A stretch of DNA of 44,717 nt from 13-2-20CM-68-14 sp046723355 (GTDB lineage Bacteria > Actinomycetota > Thermoleophilia > Gaiellales > Gaiellaceae), in assembly GCA_046723355.1 (NCBI GenBank), contig JBKOUJ010000054.1, positions 1 to 44,717 of the forward strand. Direction: 5' to 3'. Each line of letters begins with the position of its first letter. Within the stretch, counting starts at the first letter, position 1. The translations under genes were made by a program, and so were the position numbers. Of this stretch, positions 37,027 to 44,244 are shown in pieces. The notes under the pieces are model-generated. The model was not told the DNA's origin. It did no database searches and saw nothing but the letters and a program-made list of their open reading frames with translations.

Positions 37027-37725
37027 TCACGGCCTTACGGTCTTGTACCCCGCGCCGCGTACGGTTCGGATCAGCTCCGGCTTGCCGAGCTTCCGCCGCA
37101 GCTGCGCGACGTGCACGTCGACCGTGCGCGTTCCGCCGGGGTAGGTCATCCCCCACACGCGGTCGAGCAACTGGTCGCGGCTGACCACGACGCCCGGATT
37201 CTCGAGCAGCGTCGCGAGTAGATCGAACTCCTTCGTCGTCAGCTCGACGGCGCGACCTTCGACGGAGACCTCGCGGGCATTGCGGTCGAGCACGACCTCT
37301 TCGAGCGTCAGCACGTCCTCCGCGCGCCGTCCGTCGGTGCGGCGAAGCACCGCCTTCATGCGGGCGACGAGCTCACGCGGCGAGAACGGCTTCGTCAGGT
37401 AGTCGTCGGCGCCGAGCTCGAGCCCCGCGACTCGGTCGGGTTCCTCGTCGCGCGCCGTCAGCATCAGGATCGGCACGTCCGAACGGCTGCGCACCAGCCG
37501 GGCCACGTCGAAGCCGTCGATTCCCGGCAGCCGGATGTCGAGGATGACGATCCGGATCTGATGCCGGCCCAGCTCTGCGAGCGCCTCCTCGCCGGAGCGG
37601 ACCCAGACGACTCGCCAGCCGCTGCGCTCGAGGTAGCCACGCGTCATCGAGCCGATCGAGTGCTCGTCCTCGACGAGCAAGACGGTGCCCGAGTGCCGCC
37701 CGTTCGCGGCGGGATTACCGCTCAT
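37027..37725 (-). CDS. OmpR/PhoB-type response regulator
   Basis: 232-aa regulator. The receiver domain has acidic pair LLVEDEHSI, phospho-acceptor Asp in VILDIRLPGIDG, Thr/Lys switch LMLTARDEE and DYLTKPFSPREL. The C-terminal winged helix (LTTKEFDLLATLLENPGVVVSRDQLLDRVWG, then RTVDVHVAQLRRKLG, IRTVRGAGYK) binds DNA. ATG 37725 overlaps the stop of the exported repeat protein (ATGA), and the kinase follows after 1 nt, so three genes form one operon. Confidence 0.95.
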   Translation of the reverse strand: MSGNPAANGRHSGTVLLVEDEHSIGSMTRGYLERSGWRVVWVRSGEEALAELGRHQIRIVILDIRLPGIDGFDVARLVRSRSDVPILMLTARDEEPDRVAGLELGADDYLTKPFSPRELVARMKAVLRRTDGRRAEDVLTLEEVVLDRNAREVSVEGRAVELTTKEFDLLATLLENPGVVVSRDQLLDRVWGMTYPGGTRTVDVHVAQLRRKLGKPELIRTVRGAGYKTVRP

Positions 37726-38432
37726 TTGCCGGTCGCGTAGACCTGGTCCGCCGGCTTGTCGCCGTCATGCATCGTCACAACCATCATGCCTCTCCGCAGC
37801 TGGAAGAAGGTTCCATTCTGCCCGTTGATCCTGACGTGAGCCGTCAGAGAGACGTCGATGGTCTGGTCGGTGCCGTCCGGTTCCCTCAGCGTCAGCGTCG
37901 ACGCGCCGACCTGCTTGATGCGGCCGTGGTCGAGCCTGTAGTCATGAAGCGCCGTGTCCTGGAGCACGATCTCGGCCCGGACGAGCCGGGGGCCGAACAG
38001 CGTCGTCGAGAGCGACGTCGGGCACTTCGGCGCAACTCTGGTGCCGGCGAGGACGTTGGTCGCAGGCTGATCCCCGATATGCCAGACGGCGATCTGCATG
38101 CCCGCGCGGAGGCGCCGCAGCGTCGACGGCATGCCGTTGAGGACGACCTTCGCCGTCGAGGCCACCGAAACCGGCGTCTTGGTGCCGTCACGTTCGAGGA
38201 GCGTCAGCGAGCCCGCGGCGTAGCGCTTGGTGAGCTTGCCACGGTCGAGCCGGTAGTCGCGCTCGCCGCCCGTGCGCTTCACCACGACCTCGCCGCGGAT
38301 CATCTTGGCGCCGAGCAGGTACTTCGTCATCGATGTCGGCAACGGGCCGCCCGGTCCGCGCGCAGCCACGGCGGTCGTCGCCAGCACCGCCGCGCACGCG
38401 AGCGCGATAATCCAAAGACCCCGTTTGGTCAT
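37722..38432 (-). CDS. Exported protein with two tandem beta domains, co-encoded with the two-component system
   Basis: 236-aa exported protein; signal peptide MTKRGLWIIALACAAVLATTAVAA. The rest is two copies of an about 95-residue module. Copy 1: MIRGEVVVKRTGGERDYRLD, LTLLERDGT, VVLNG, LRRLRAGMQIAVWHIGDQPA. Copy 2: LVRAEIVLQDTALHDYRLD, LTLREPDGT, VRING, FFQLRRGMMVVTMHDGDKPA. This resembles DUF5666-like OB-type exported domains. It overlaps the response-regulator start (ATGA), so it may be a signal-binding accessory of the kinase or a product checked by it. Confidence 0.8.
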   Translation of the reverse strand: MTKRGLWIIALACAAVLATTAVAARGPGGPLPTSMTKYLLGAKMIRGEVVVKRTGGERDYRLDRGKLTKRYAAGSLTLLERDGTKTPVSVASTAKVVLNGMPSTLRRLRAGMQIAVWHIGDQPATNVLAGTRVAPKCPTSLSTTLFGPRLVRAEIVLQDTALHDYRLDHGRIKQVGASTLTLREPDGTDQTIDVSLTAHVRINGQNGTFFQLRRGMMVVTMHDGDKPADQVYATGK

Positions 38433-38487
38433 GTTCTCATTGTCGCCGGGGACATCAGCATTCGTCGGGATCGATGTAAGACCGAGG

Positions 38488-38527
38488 TAAAAAGGCGCCG
38501 CAGAACCGGCCTTTAGGCCGGTTCTGC
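38488..38527 (-). terminator. Terminator at the end of the MFS gene (38513)
   Basis: GCAGAACCGGCC / GGCCGGTTCTGC (38500-38511 with 38516-38527), a perfect 12-bp stem with the TAA stop in the loop; then GGCGCC and five T residues on the minus strand (38489-38493). Confidence 0.8.
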
Positions 38528-39754
38528 CCGCACTTGCGGCAGCTGCGGCACTGCGGCTAGGGCCACCAGCGCTGTGACCGTTCCGGCCACTGCAAAGGCG
38601 AGCTCGGTGCCTCCCGTAGCGGCCAGCCAGCCCGTCAGGATTCCGCCCAGCGGCGCTAGCCCGTTGAAGGCGAAGTAGTAGAAGCCGATCACGCGGCCGC
38701 GGAGGTGGTCGGGCGCGCAGAGCTGGAGCACGGCGTTCGAGTTCGCCGTGTAGAGCGTGAAGCACACGCCGGCGATGAAAAGGAGGACGATCGCGGGACC
38801 GAGCGTGTGCTGCGGCGCGAGCACGAGCTCGGCGATGCCGAGGCCGCCGGCGCCGGCGACGATCGCCTTCCAGCTGGCGCGGGAAAGCGCCGCCGAGAGA
38901 AGCCCGCCGACGAGCGCGCCCGCCCCGAAGCAGGCCGCGACCAGGCCGAAGACGCCGGGCCCCGATTCGAGCGTGTGGCGCGCGAGCACCGGCAGGAGGA
39001 CGTTGAAGTTCATCGCGATCGTCGAGATCGCGACCAGCATCGTCAGGACGAGTCGCACGTGTGGGCTCTCGCGCGCGTACGAGACACCTTCGCGGAGGCC
39101 GCCGAGAAGCGTCGGCAGGTGCTCCGGCCGCGCGAAGGCGACGAGCCTGCTCGTGTCCATCAGGAGCAGCCCGCCGAGCACGGCGACGAAGCTTGCCGCG
39201 TTGATCGCGAAGGCCGGGCCGACGCCGAACGCTGCGATCAGGAGGCCGCCGATCCCCGGCCCGACGATCCGCGCGGCGTTGAAGAGCGAGGAGTTGAGCG
39301 CCACTGCGTTCGGCAGCTCGCCGCGGCCGACCATCTTGAAGGTGAGCTGCTGACGCGACGGCGCGTCGAGCACGAGGACGATCCCCGTCAGCACCGCGAG
39401 CGTGTAGACCATCCAGACCTGGACGACGCCGCCGAGCACGAGGCCTGCGAGCGTGGCCGCGATCACCATCCTGATCGCCTGTGTGACCACGACCGTCCGC
39501 CAGGTGTCGAGGCGGTCGACGATCACGCCAGCGAGCAGTCCCAGCACGCTGAAGGGAACGAACTGGCAGGCGGCCAGCAGTCCGACCGCGAACGCCGAGT
39601 GGGTCAGCGCGAGCACTAGCCACGCCTGCGCGACCTTGTCGATCCAGGTTCCCGTTTGCGAGATCGCCTGGCCGAGGAAGTACAGGCGGTAGTTCCGGTG
39701 GATACGAAGGCTCGCGAACGCACGGCGGTTGATGCTCAGCAGCGCCGCGGTCAC
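38513..39754 (-). CDS. MFS transporter, MFS_3/EntS-like
   Basis: 413-aa major-facilitator protein of the MFS_3 group (EntS/tetracycline-like exporters), about 12 hydrophobic segments. It starts FASLRIHRNYRLYFLGQAISQTGTW, with the Gln-Thr-Gly-Trp common in this group. Motif A-like LAGVIVDRLDTWRTVV, later DAPSRQQLTFKMVG and PDHLRGRVIGFY. The GTG start overlaps the MarR stop (GTGA), so it is coupled to that repressor and probably exports the compound the repressor senses. The stop lies inside a strong terminator hairpin. Confidence 0.9.
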   Translation of the reverse strand: MTAALLSINRRAFASLRIHRNYRLYFLGQAISQTGTWIDKVAQAWLVLALTHSAFAVGLLAACQFVPFSVLGLLAGVIVDRLDTWRTVVVTQAIRMVIAATLAGLVLGGVVQVWMVYTLAVLTGIVLVLDAPSRQQLTFKMVGRGELPNAVALNSSLFNAARIVGPGIGGLLIAAFGVGPAFAINAASFVAVLGGLLLMDTSRLVAFARPEHLPTLLGGLREGVSYARESPHVRLVLTMLVAISTIAMNFNVLLPVLARHTLESGPGVFGLVAACFGAGALVGGLLSAALSRASWKAIVAGAGGLGIAELVLAPQHTLGPAIVLLFIAGVCFTLYTANSNAVLQLCAPDHLRGRVIGFYYFAFNGLAPLGGILTGWLAATGGTELAFAVAGTVTALVALAAVPQLPQVRAEPA

Positions 39755-40197
39755 TCGTCGATCAGCTCTTGCAGCGGTTCGATCGCAGCATCGACGGCAG
39801 CGAGCTCGTCCTCGGACAGCCCTCGGAGCCTCGCGGCCAGCCAAGCGGTGCGCCGTGACTTGACCGAGCGGAGGACCCGTTCGCCCTCGGGTGAGACACG
39901 CAGACCGATCCGGCGCCGGTCCCCCTCCGAAGGCTCGCGGAAGATCAGCCCCGCCTCCTCGAGCCGGCCGACGTACTTCGACATCCCGGGCGCCGACATC
40001 CGCTCGAGCTCGGCGAGCTCGCGAACGCCGATGCCGGGCCGGCGTTGGATCGTGAAGAGCAACGAGGCCTGCCCCCCGGTGAGCCCCAGGGAGTGGATCT
40101 CGCGACGCAGGTGCCGGTTCAGCTTCAAGAGAACCGGCCGGAGCCGGTTCGCGACGGTGACTGGGTCAGTCGTGGCGGCGGGGGCGAGAGCTGGCAT
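39751..40197 (-). CDS. MarR-family transcriptional regulator (of the MFS exporter)
   Basis: 148-aa winged-helix repressor. LRREIHSLGLTGGQASLLFTI, then VRELAELERMSAPGMSKYVGRLEEAGLIFREPSEGDRRRIGLRVSPEG, the usual recognition helix and DRR wing. The C-terminal helices (LRGLSEDELAAVDAAIEPLQ) make the dimer. ATG 40197 lies just below a 17-bp inverted repeat. Autoregulation with release by the exporter's substrate is the usual MarR logic and is inferred. Confidence 0.92.
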   Translation of the reverse strand: MPALAPAATTDPVTVANRLRPVLLKLNRHLRREIHSLGLTGGQASLLFTIQRRPGIGVRELAELERMSAPGMSKYVGRLEEAGLIFREPSEGDRRRIGLRVSPEGERVLRSVKSRRTAWLAARLRGLSEDELAAVDAAIEPLQELIDE

Positions 40198-40201
40198 AAA
40201 C

Positions 40202-40218
40202 CGTTAACTAGGTTAACG
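40202..40218 (-). promoter_or_regulatory. CGTTAAC-TAG-GTTAACG inverted repeat: candidate MarR operator
   Basis: Arms of 7 bp with a 3-bp spacer, ending 4 bp before the MarR ATG. AT-rich dyad in GC-rich DNA, the size and place of a MarR operator. CTAGTTA inside may serve as -10. Confidence 0.7.
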
Positions 40219-40263
40219 ATAGCGTGACGCCTTGTGTTAGGAGCGTGTAATTCGTCACGCGGG

Positions 40264-40310
40264 GCTCAGAGGCCGTGCGGGCTTTGCCCGTGCGGCCGCT
40301 TAACCCGGCT
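40264..40310 (-). repeat. Possible repeat family B element after the 40334 gene (copy 3)
   Basis: Minus strand: CCGGGTTAAG, an imperfect hairpin with GGGCAAAGCCC at its core, then CCTCTGAG. The order resembles the copies after ctaA and fadB, but lacks the GGCATCGCAAGCGA block. May be only a terminator. Confidence 0.4.
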
Positions 40311-40333
40311 CAAGGTGACAGGTCCTTGGGTTC

Positions 40334-40837
40334 TCAGGCGGTCGGTTCTTGCGCGACCAAATCGACCGAGACGATCGTCTCGGGATTGATGTACCGGCCG
40401 CCAAAGAAAGGCCACTCGCCGGCGCCGCTCGTGAGGTCCGCTACGACGGCGAGAGCTAGGGCCGAGGCCTTGTCGGAGTCGTCGGCTTCGCCAGCCGTGA
40501 TGAGGTCGCCGTTCGTGAGCCGGATGGCGACCGCGACGCACGTCGCCGCGGGAGGTGGAGCCTCCGGCTCAGGTGCTGCCCCCAGTAGAGGCGGCGGAGG
40601 AGCCTGGATCCCGTAAGCCGCGCGGAGCTCCGCGACCTCTTCGGCCGAGACCCAGCCGCGCTCGACGATGATGTCGAGCACGTGCTTGCCGGTCTCGAGC
40701 CGGTCGCGGTGCGCCTGAGCGAGCTGTCCCATCGTCAACTTGCCGGCCTCGACGAACTCGGTCTCCGGCGGCGGCCGGAGAGGAGCCGCTTCGTCGGCGA
40801 CCTCGGCAGGGATCGGTTCGGGAACTTGAAGGGTCAT
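40334..40837 (-). CDS. Hypothetical protein with MshEN/GspE-N-like helical module
   Basis: 167-aa soluble protein. Residues 28-72 (EAGKLTMGQLAQAHRDRLETG, then HVLDIIVERGWVSAEEVAELRAAYG) look like the MshEN/GspII_E_N module found at the front of type II secretion or pilus ATPases and c-di-GMP binding proteins. A Pro/Ala linker follows, then a beta-rich part (VAVAIRLTNGDLITAGE, FFGGRYINPETIVSVDLV). There is no ATPase. An inverted repeat GACGGAA-N7-TTCCGTC lies 10 bp upstream of the ATG. No neighbour hints at a function. Confidence 0.65.
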   Translation of the reverse strand: MTLQVPEPIPAEVADEAAPLRPPPETEFVEAGKLTMGQLAQAHRDRLETGKHVLDIIVERGWVSAEEVAELRAAYGIQAPPPPLLGAAPEPEAPPPAATCVAVAIRLTNGDLITAGEADDSDKASALALAVVADLTSGAGEWPFFGGRYINPETIVSVDLVAQEPTA

Positions 40838-40847
40838 TCGCCGCAGT

Positions 40848-40868
40848 GACGGAATACGCCGTTCCGTC
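40848..40868 (-). promoter_or_regulatory. GACGGAA-N7-TTCCGTC inverted repeat upstream of the 40334 gene
   Basis: Perfect 7-bp arms separated by 7 bp, 10 bp upstream of the ATG. Candidate operator for an unknown regulator. Confidence 0.45.
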
Positions 40869-40962
40869 GGCTCTCGTTATCGGCGATATCCCCGAGCAGT
40901 GCGTCCCTCTAAAGGTGGACTGTGCGTTTGGCGCGTCGGGAGGCGGCAAATAATCGTCCGAG

Positions 40963-42219
40963 ATGCCACTTCTCCAGAGAGCCCCACGCCGCGCACGGAG
41001 GGTGGACCAGAAAACGGCAGGCCCGCCCGTCGTCGAGGAGGACCGGTACGTACCACCGCGGCGTCCGCCGGTCCCTGAGATCTGGCCGTGGCTGCTGCTG
41101 TTCCTTTTGCTCGTAATCGGCGGCCTACTCGCGGCCTACTTCTTGACGCGCGACCACAAGCACCATGCCGCGGGTTCGGTGGCCGTGCCCGCAGTCGTGG
41201 GGATGAAGCAGAACGACGCTGCTCGCCGTCTGAACGAGCGCGGTCTCGTTCCCGTGGTAACGGCGAAGGTGAGCAAGTCCCCGGCCGGAACCGTGCTCGC
41301 GCAGGATCCTGGGGGCGGGACGGACGTGGCTCCACACTCGCGCGTAGGGCTGTCCGTCGCGGCGCTATCGCTGGCTCAGGTTCCGGACCTGGTCGGATCG
41401 AAGACCTCAGCGGCCCTCGCTCGTCTACAGGCGGCGGGACTGACGGGGCAGGTGACGACGGTTCCCGCGCAGGCTGCGGCCGGCGTCGTAGTCGCCGAGA
41501 GCCCGGCGGCGGGCGCGAAAGTCGCCAAGAGCTCGACGGTCTCGCTGAAGGTCTCGAAAGGTCCGGCGACGGTGCCGGACGTCCGCGGCCAACTCGCCGC
41601 CGATGCCAAGGGAGCGCTGCGGACGGCCGGACTCGTGCCGGTGGAGTTCCAGGTACCGGGTATCCAGCCGAAGGGCACGGTGACTGCCCAGAAGCCGCTC
41701 CCGAACGCGACGGTCCCGCGCGGGTCGAAGGTTCGGATCAACGTCTCCACGGGCTCGACGGGCGGGGGTGGTGGCGGCGCCGGAACCACGACGACCTCGG
41801 CTCCGGCTCCTCAGAAGGTGACCGCGCCGAACGTGGTCGGGATCCAGCAGAGCGCCGCGCAGCGCCGGCTCCACGATGGCGGGTTGCGCGCGCGGGTCAA
41901 GTACGTGCCCTCGAGTCGGCCGGCGGGCGTCGTTACCGGGCAGAACCCTGGGGGCGGCACGATGGTGAAGAAGGGCTCGACAGTCCTTCTCGCAGTCTCG
42001 CGTGGGCCGAATCCGACTCTCACCGTCGTTCCGGACGTGGCCGGAAAGACTCAGCAGGCGGCGACGACCACACTCCAGAACGCAGGTTTCAAGGTTCAGG
42101 TGCTCACGGCAAAGCCAGCGAATCCCAGCCAGAGCGGCAGGGTCGTCGACGAGCAGCCGGCGGGCACCACCCGCGCGCCCGAAGGCTCGACGGTGACGAT
42201 GTACGTCGGCTCGGCTTGA
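40963..42219 (+). CDS. Membrane-anchored PASTA-repeat protein without kinase domain
   Basis: 418-aa single-pass protein. A short basic N-terminus is followed by a Pro-rich stretch and a TM helix at about residues 42-62 (WLLLFLLLVIGGLLAAYFL). Outside are five PASTA repeats, each opening with P-x-(V/L)-x-G and closing near G-S-x-V: VPAVVGMKQNDAARRL, VPDLVGSKTSAALARL, VPDVRGQLAADAKGAL, a Gly/Thr linker, APNVVGIQQSAAQRRL, VPDVAGKTQQAATTTL. PASTA domains bind peptidoglycan fragments or beta-lactams in PknB and PBP2x. No kinase or transpeptidase domain is fused here. Start 40963 is preferred; GTG 41002 is an alternative. Confidence 0.88.
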   Translation: MPLLQRAPRRARRVDQKTAGPPVVEEDRYVPPRRPPVPEIWPWLLLFLLLVIGGLLAAYFLTRDHKHHAAGSVAVPAVVGMKQNDAARRLNERGLVPVVTAKVSKSPAGTVLAQDPGGGTDVAPHSRVGLSVAALSLAQVPDLVGSKTSAALARLQAAGLTGQVTTVPAQAAAGVVVAESPAAGAKVAKSSTVSLKVSKGPATVPDVRGQLAADAKGALRTAGLVPVEFQVPGIQPKGTVTAQKPLPNATVPRGSKVRINVSTGSTGGGGGGAGTTTTSAPAPQKVTAPNVVGIQQSAAQRRLHDGGLRARVKYVPSSRPAGVVTGQNPGGGTMVKKGSTVLLAVSRGPNPTLTVVPDVAGKTQQAATTTLQNAGFKVQVLTAKPANPSQSGRVVDEQPAGTTRAPEGSTVTMYVGSA

Positions 42220-42226
42220 GTACGCA

Positions 42227-42727
42227 CTACGGCTCGCAGGTCTCGTCGGCCACAGGGTCGGACGGCAGCCGGTCGAGGAGCCCGGCCAGCGTCTCCAGCT
42301 CGTCGCACGAGAAGCGGTCGCCGAAGAGTTCACGGATGCCGCCGACGTGCGTCGGTGCGGCGTCGCGGAGCTTCTCGTAGCCCGCGTCGGTGAGTACGGC
42401 GTACGTCGCGCGCGCGTCGCTCTCGTCGGCCGCGCGGTCGACGTAGCCCGCGCGCTCGAGGCCGTCGAGCAGCCGCGTGATCCCCGACGCCGTCAGCAGG
42501 ACGCTTCCGGCCAGGTCTACTCGACGCAGGCGTCGGTCCGGTGCGTGCGCCAGATGCAGGAGAACCTCGTAGGCGTTCAGGGTCAGCCCGTGCGTGGCCT
42601 GGAGGTCGCTGCTGAACCGGCGCGTCAACGTGGCATGCGCGCGCAGGAGCTTCGCCCACGCCTGGACTTCGGGCGTCTGGCTGGCGGCACGGGGCTCGAC
42701 GCGTTGAGCGCTCACGGCGTTCGACAT
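42227..42727 (-). CDS. MarR-family regulator (second of tandem pair)
   Basis: 166-aa winged-helix protein. SSDLQATHGLTLNAYEVLLHLAH, VDLAGSVLLTASGITRLLDGLERAGYVDRAADESDARATYAVLTDAGYEKL, with the D-x-R wing. ATG 42727 shares a base with the stop of the first MarR gene (TAATG). It belongs to a different MarR subgroup from its neighbour (its DNA-recognition helix SGITRLLDGL differs from SNVTGIADRL). It converges on the PASTA gene with a 7-nt gap. Confidence 0.9.
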   Translation of the reverse strand: MSNAVSAQRVEPRAASQTPEVQAWAKLLRAHATLTRRFSSDLQATHGLTLNAYEVLLHLAHAPDRRLRRVDLAGSVLLTASGITRLLDGLERAGYVDRAADESDARATYAVLTDAGYEKLRDAAPTHVGGIRELFGDRFSCDELETLAGLLDRLPSDPVADETCEP

Positions 42728-43188
42728 TACAGCCCGCGGTGCAGGTTCTCGACGGCGCGCGCGAGGATGTCGCGCAGGGCCAGTTGGTCTTCCTCGTCGA
42801 GGGCGGCGATCGCGGCCGGAGGCTGGGTCATCAGCTCCACGACCTGCTCGCGGAGCTTCATCCCCTTCGGTGTGATCGTGAGCGCTTTGACGCGGCGGTC
42901 GCCCGCGGCGCTCTGTCGTCGAACGAGTCCGCGCGTTTCGAGACGGTCGGCGATCCCGGTGACGTTGGAGGCGTCGCAGAAGAGGCGTTCAGCGAGCGCG
43001 CTCATCGGCATCGGCGTCTCAGGATCGAGCAGGCGGAGCGCGTGCGCCTGGGAAAAGCTGAGCCCGAGCTGCGCCAGCTCGGCGCCGACCTTCGTCCGGT
43101 GCGCCATTCCGAGCTCGAAGAAGTACTTCTGCGCCTCCTGCGCGGGGCTCGGCCTCGATTTCGCCTGCACGGCCATTACCACCCCCAT
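42727..43188 (-). CDS. MarR-family regulator (first of tandem pair, divergent from ABC exporter)
   Basis: 153-aa winged-helix repressor. ELAQLGLSFSQAHALRLL, MSALAERLFCDASNVTGIADRLETRGLVRRQSAAGDRRVKALTITPKG, the full MarR core with the DRR wing. A Cys (FCDAS) sits at the start of the recognition helix and might sense redox state. ATG 43188 is assumed; ATG 43176 with GGGGGTGG upstream is as plausible. A TACTTGA-N21-TCAAGTA dyad lies in the gap to the exporter promoter. Confidence 0.9.
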   Translation of the reverse strand: MGVVMAVQAKSRPSPAQEAQKYFFELGMAHRTKVGAELAQLGLSFSQAHALRLLDPETPMPMSALAERLFCDASNVTGIADRLETRGLVRRQSAAGDRRVKALTITPKGMKLREQVVELMTQPPAAIAALDEEDQLALRDILARAVENLHRGL

Positions 43189-43190
43189 GT

Positions 43191-43225
43191 TACTTGAACT
43201 AGTAGGTATTTGACAACCTCAAGTA
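43191..43225. promoter_or_regulatory. TACTTGA-N21-TCAAGTA dyad: candidate MarR operator
   Basis: Perfect 7-bp inverted arms at 43191-43197 and 43219-43225. The right arm lies in the spacer of the exporter promoter and the left arm abuts the MarR start, so a bound repressor could shut both directions. ACTAGT, a 6-bp palindrome, follows the left arm. Confidence 0.6.
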
Positions 43226-43237
43226 TTTCGCTAACGT
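43210..43237 (+). promoter_or_regulatory. Promoter of the MarR-linked ABC exporter
   Basis: Consensus TTGACA (43210-43215), 16-bp spacer, TAACGT (43232-43237), 8 nt before the GTG at 43246; fits a strong leaderless promoter. Confidence 0.7.
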
Positions 43238-43245
43238 ACGGCGTC

Positions 43246-44244
43246 GTGAGCGCCTACGCGATAGAGGCGAGCGACCTCGTCAGGGAGTTCAAGAACGGCC
43301 CGCGCGCTGTCGACGGGATCGACCTGGGCGTCTCCTCCGGCGAGATCTACGGCTTCCTCGGGCCGAACGGCGCCGGCAAGTCGACGACGGTCCACATGCT
43401 GACGACCCTCCTGCCACCGACGTCCGGCAGCGCCCGCGTCGCCGGCTACGACGTGGCGACGGAGGGCGCGCACGTGCGCGCCGCGATCGGCGCGGCGCTG
43501 CAGGAGGCTGCGCTCGACCCGCTTCTGACCGGCCGCGAGCACCTTCGCCTACAGGCTTCGCTGCAGGCGCTGCCGCGCGGCGAGCGGAACCAGCGCGCCG
43601 ACGAGCTGATCGCACGTGTCGGCCTCTCGCATGCCGCCGACCGAAAGGTGCGCGGCTACTCGGGCGGCATGAAGCGGCGGCTCGACCTCGCGATGGCGCT
43701 TGTCCACCGACCGAGCGTGCTCTTCCTCGACGAGCCGACGACCGGCCTCGACATCCAAAGCCGCACGGCTCTCTGGGACGAAGTCGCGAGGCTTGCGCGC
43801 GACGACGGCGTGACGGTCTTTCTGACGACGCAGTACCTCGAGGAAGCCGACGTCCTCGCAGACCGTGTCGGGATCATCGACCACGGCCACATAGTCGCGG
43901 AGGGGACGACCGGTGAGCTCAAGGCGCAGGTCGGCAGGCCGACCGTCGAGGCGATCCCCGACGACCCGGAAGAGGCCGGGAAGCTGGCCGAGGTCCTCGC
44001 CCGCTTCGGCGACCCGTGCGGGTCGGTCAAGGGCGTCGCGGTTCGGCTGCGCCCCGGCGATACCGACCTCGCCGACATCGTTCGGGCGCTCGACGGCGCC
44101 GGCATCGAGGTCGAGAACCTGCAGATGCACCAGCCGACGCTCGACGACGTCTTCCTCGCCAAGACCGGCCGCTCGCTCGAAGGCGCCGGCGACGAGGAGG
44201 AACCGCCGCCGCCGCGCGGCGAGCTGGCCGCCGAACCAGCGTGA
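43246..44244 (+). CDS. ABC exporter ATP-binding protein, DrrA type (MarR-linked)
   Basis: 332-aa ATPase of a DrrAB-like exporter. Walker A GPNGAGKSTTVHML, Q-loop AALQEAALDP, signature GYSGGMKRRLDLAM, Walker B VLFLDEPTTGLD, switch LTTQYLEEADVL, where Gln replaces the more usual His. Tail QPTLDDVFLAKTGRSLEG. GTG 43246 fits promoter and N-terminus. The stop overlaps the permease start (GTGA). It is a paralogue of the ATPase at 30534, with a different regulator. Confidence 0.93.
   Translation: MSAYAIEASDLVREFKNGPRAVDGIDLGVSSGEIYGFLGPNGAGKSTTVHMLTTLLPPTSGSARVAGYDVATEGAHVRAAIGAALQEAALDPLLTGREHLRLQASLQALPRGERNQRADELIARVGLSHAADRKVRGYSGGMKRRLDLAMALVHRPSVLFLDEPTTGLDIQSRTALWDEVARLARDDGVTVFLTTQYLEEADVLADRVGIIDHGHIVAEGTTGELKAQVGRPTVEAIPDDPEEAGKLAEVLARFGDPCGSVKGVAVRLRPGDTDLADIVRALDGAGIEVENLQMHQPTLDDVFLAKTGRSLEGAGDEEEPPPPRGELAAEPA

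Noticed and set aside
37722..39623. A single 633-residue protein joining the exported repeat protein to upstream sequence
   Set aside because: The upstream part is the MFS gene read in the wrong frame; the signal peptide at ATG 38432 marks the true start.
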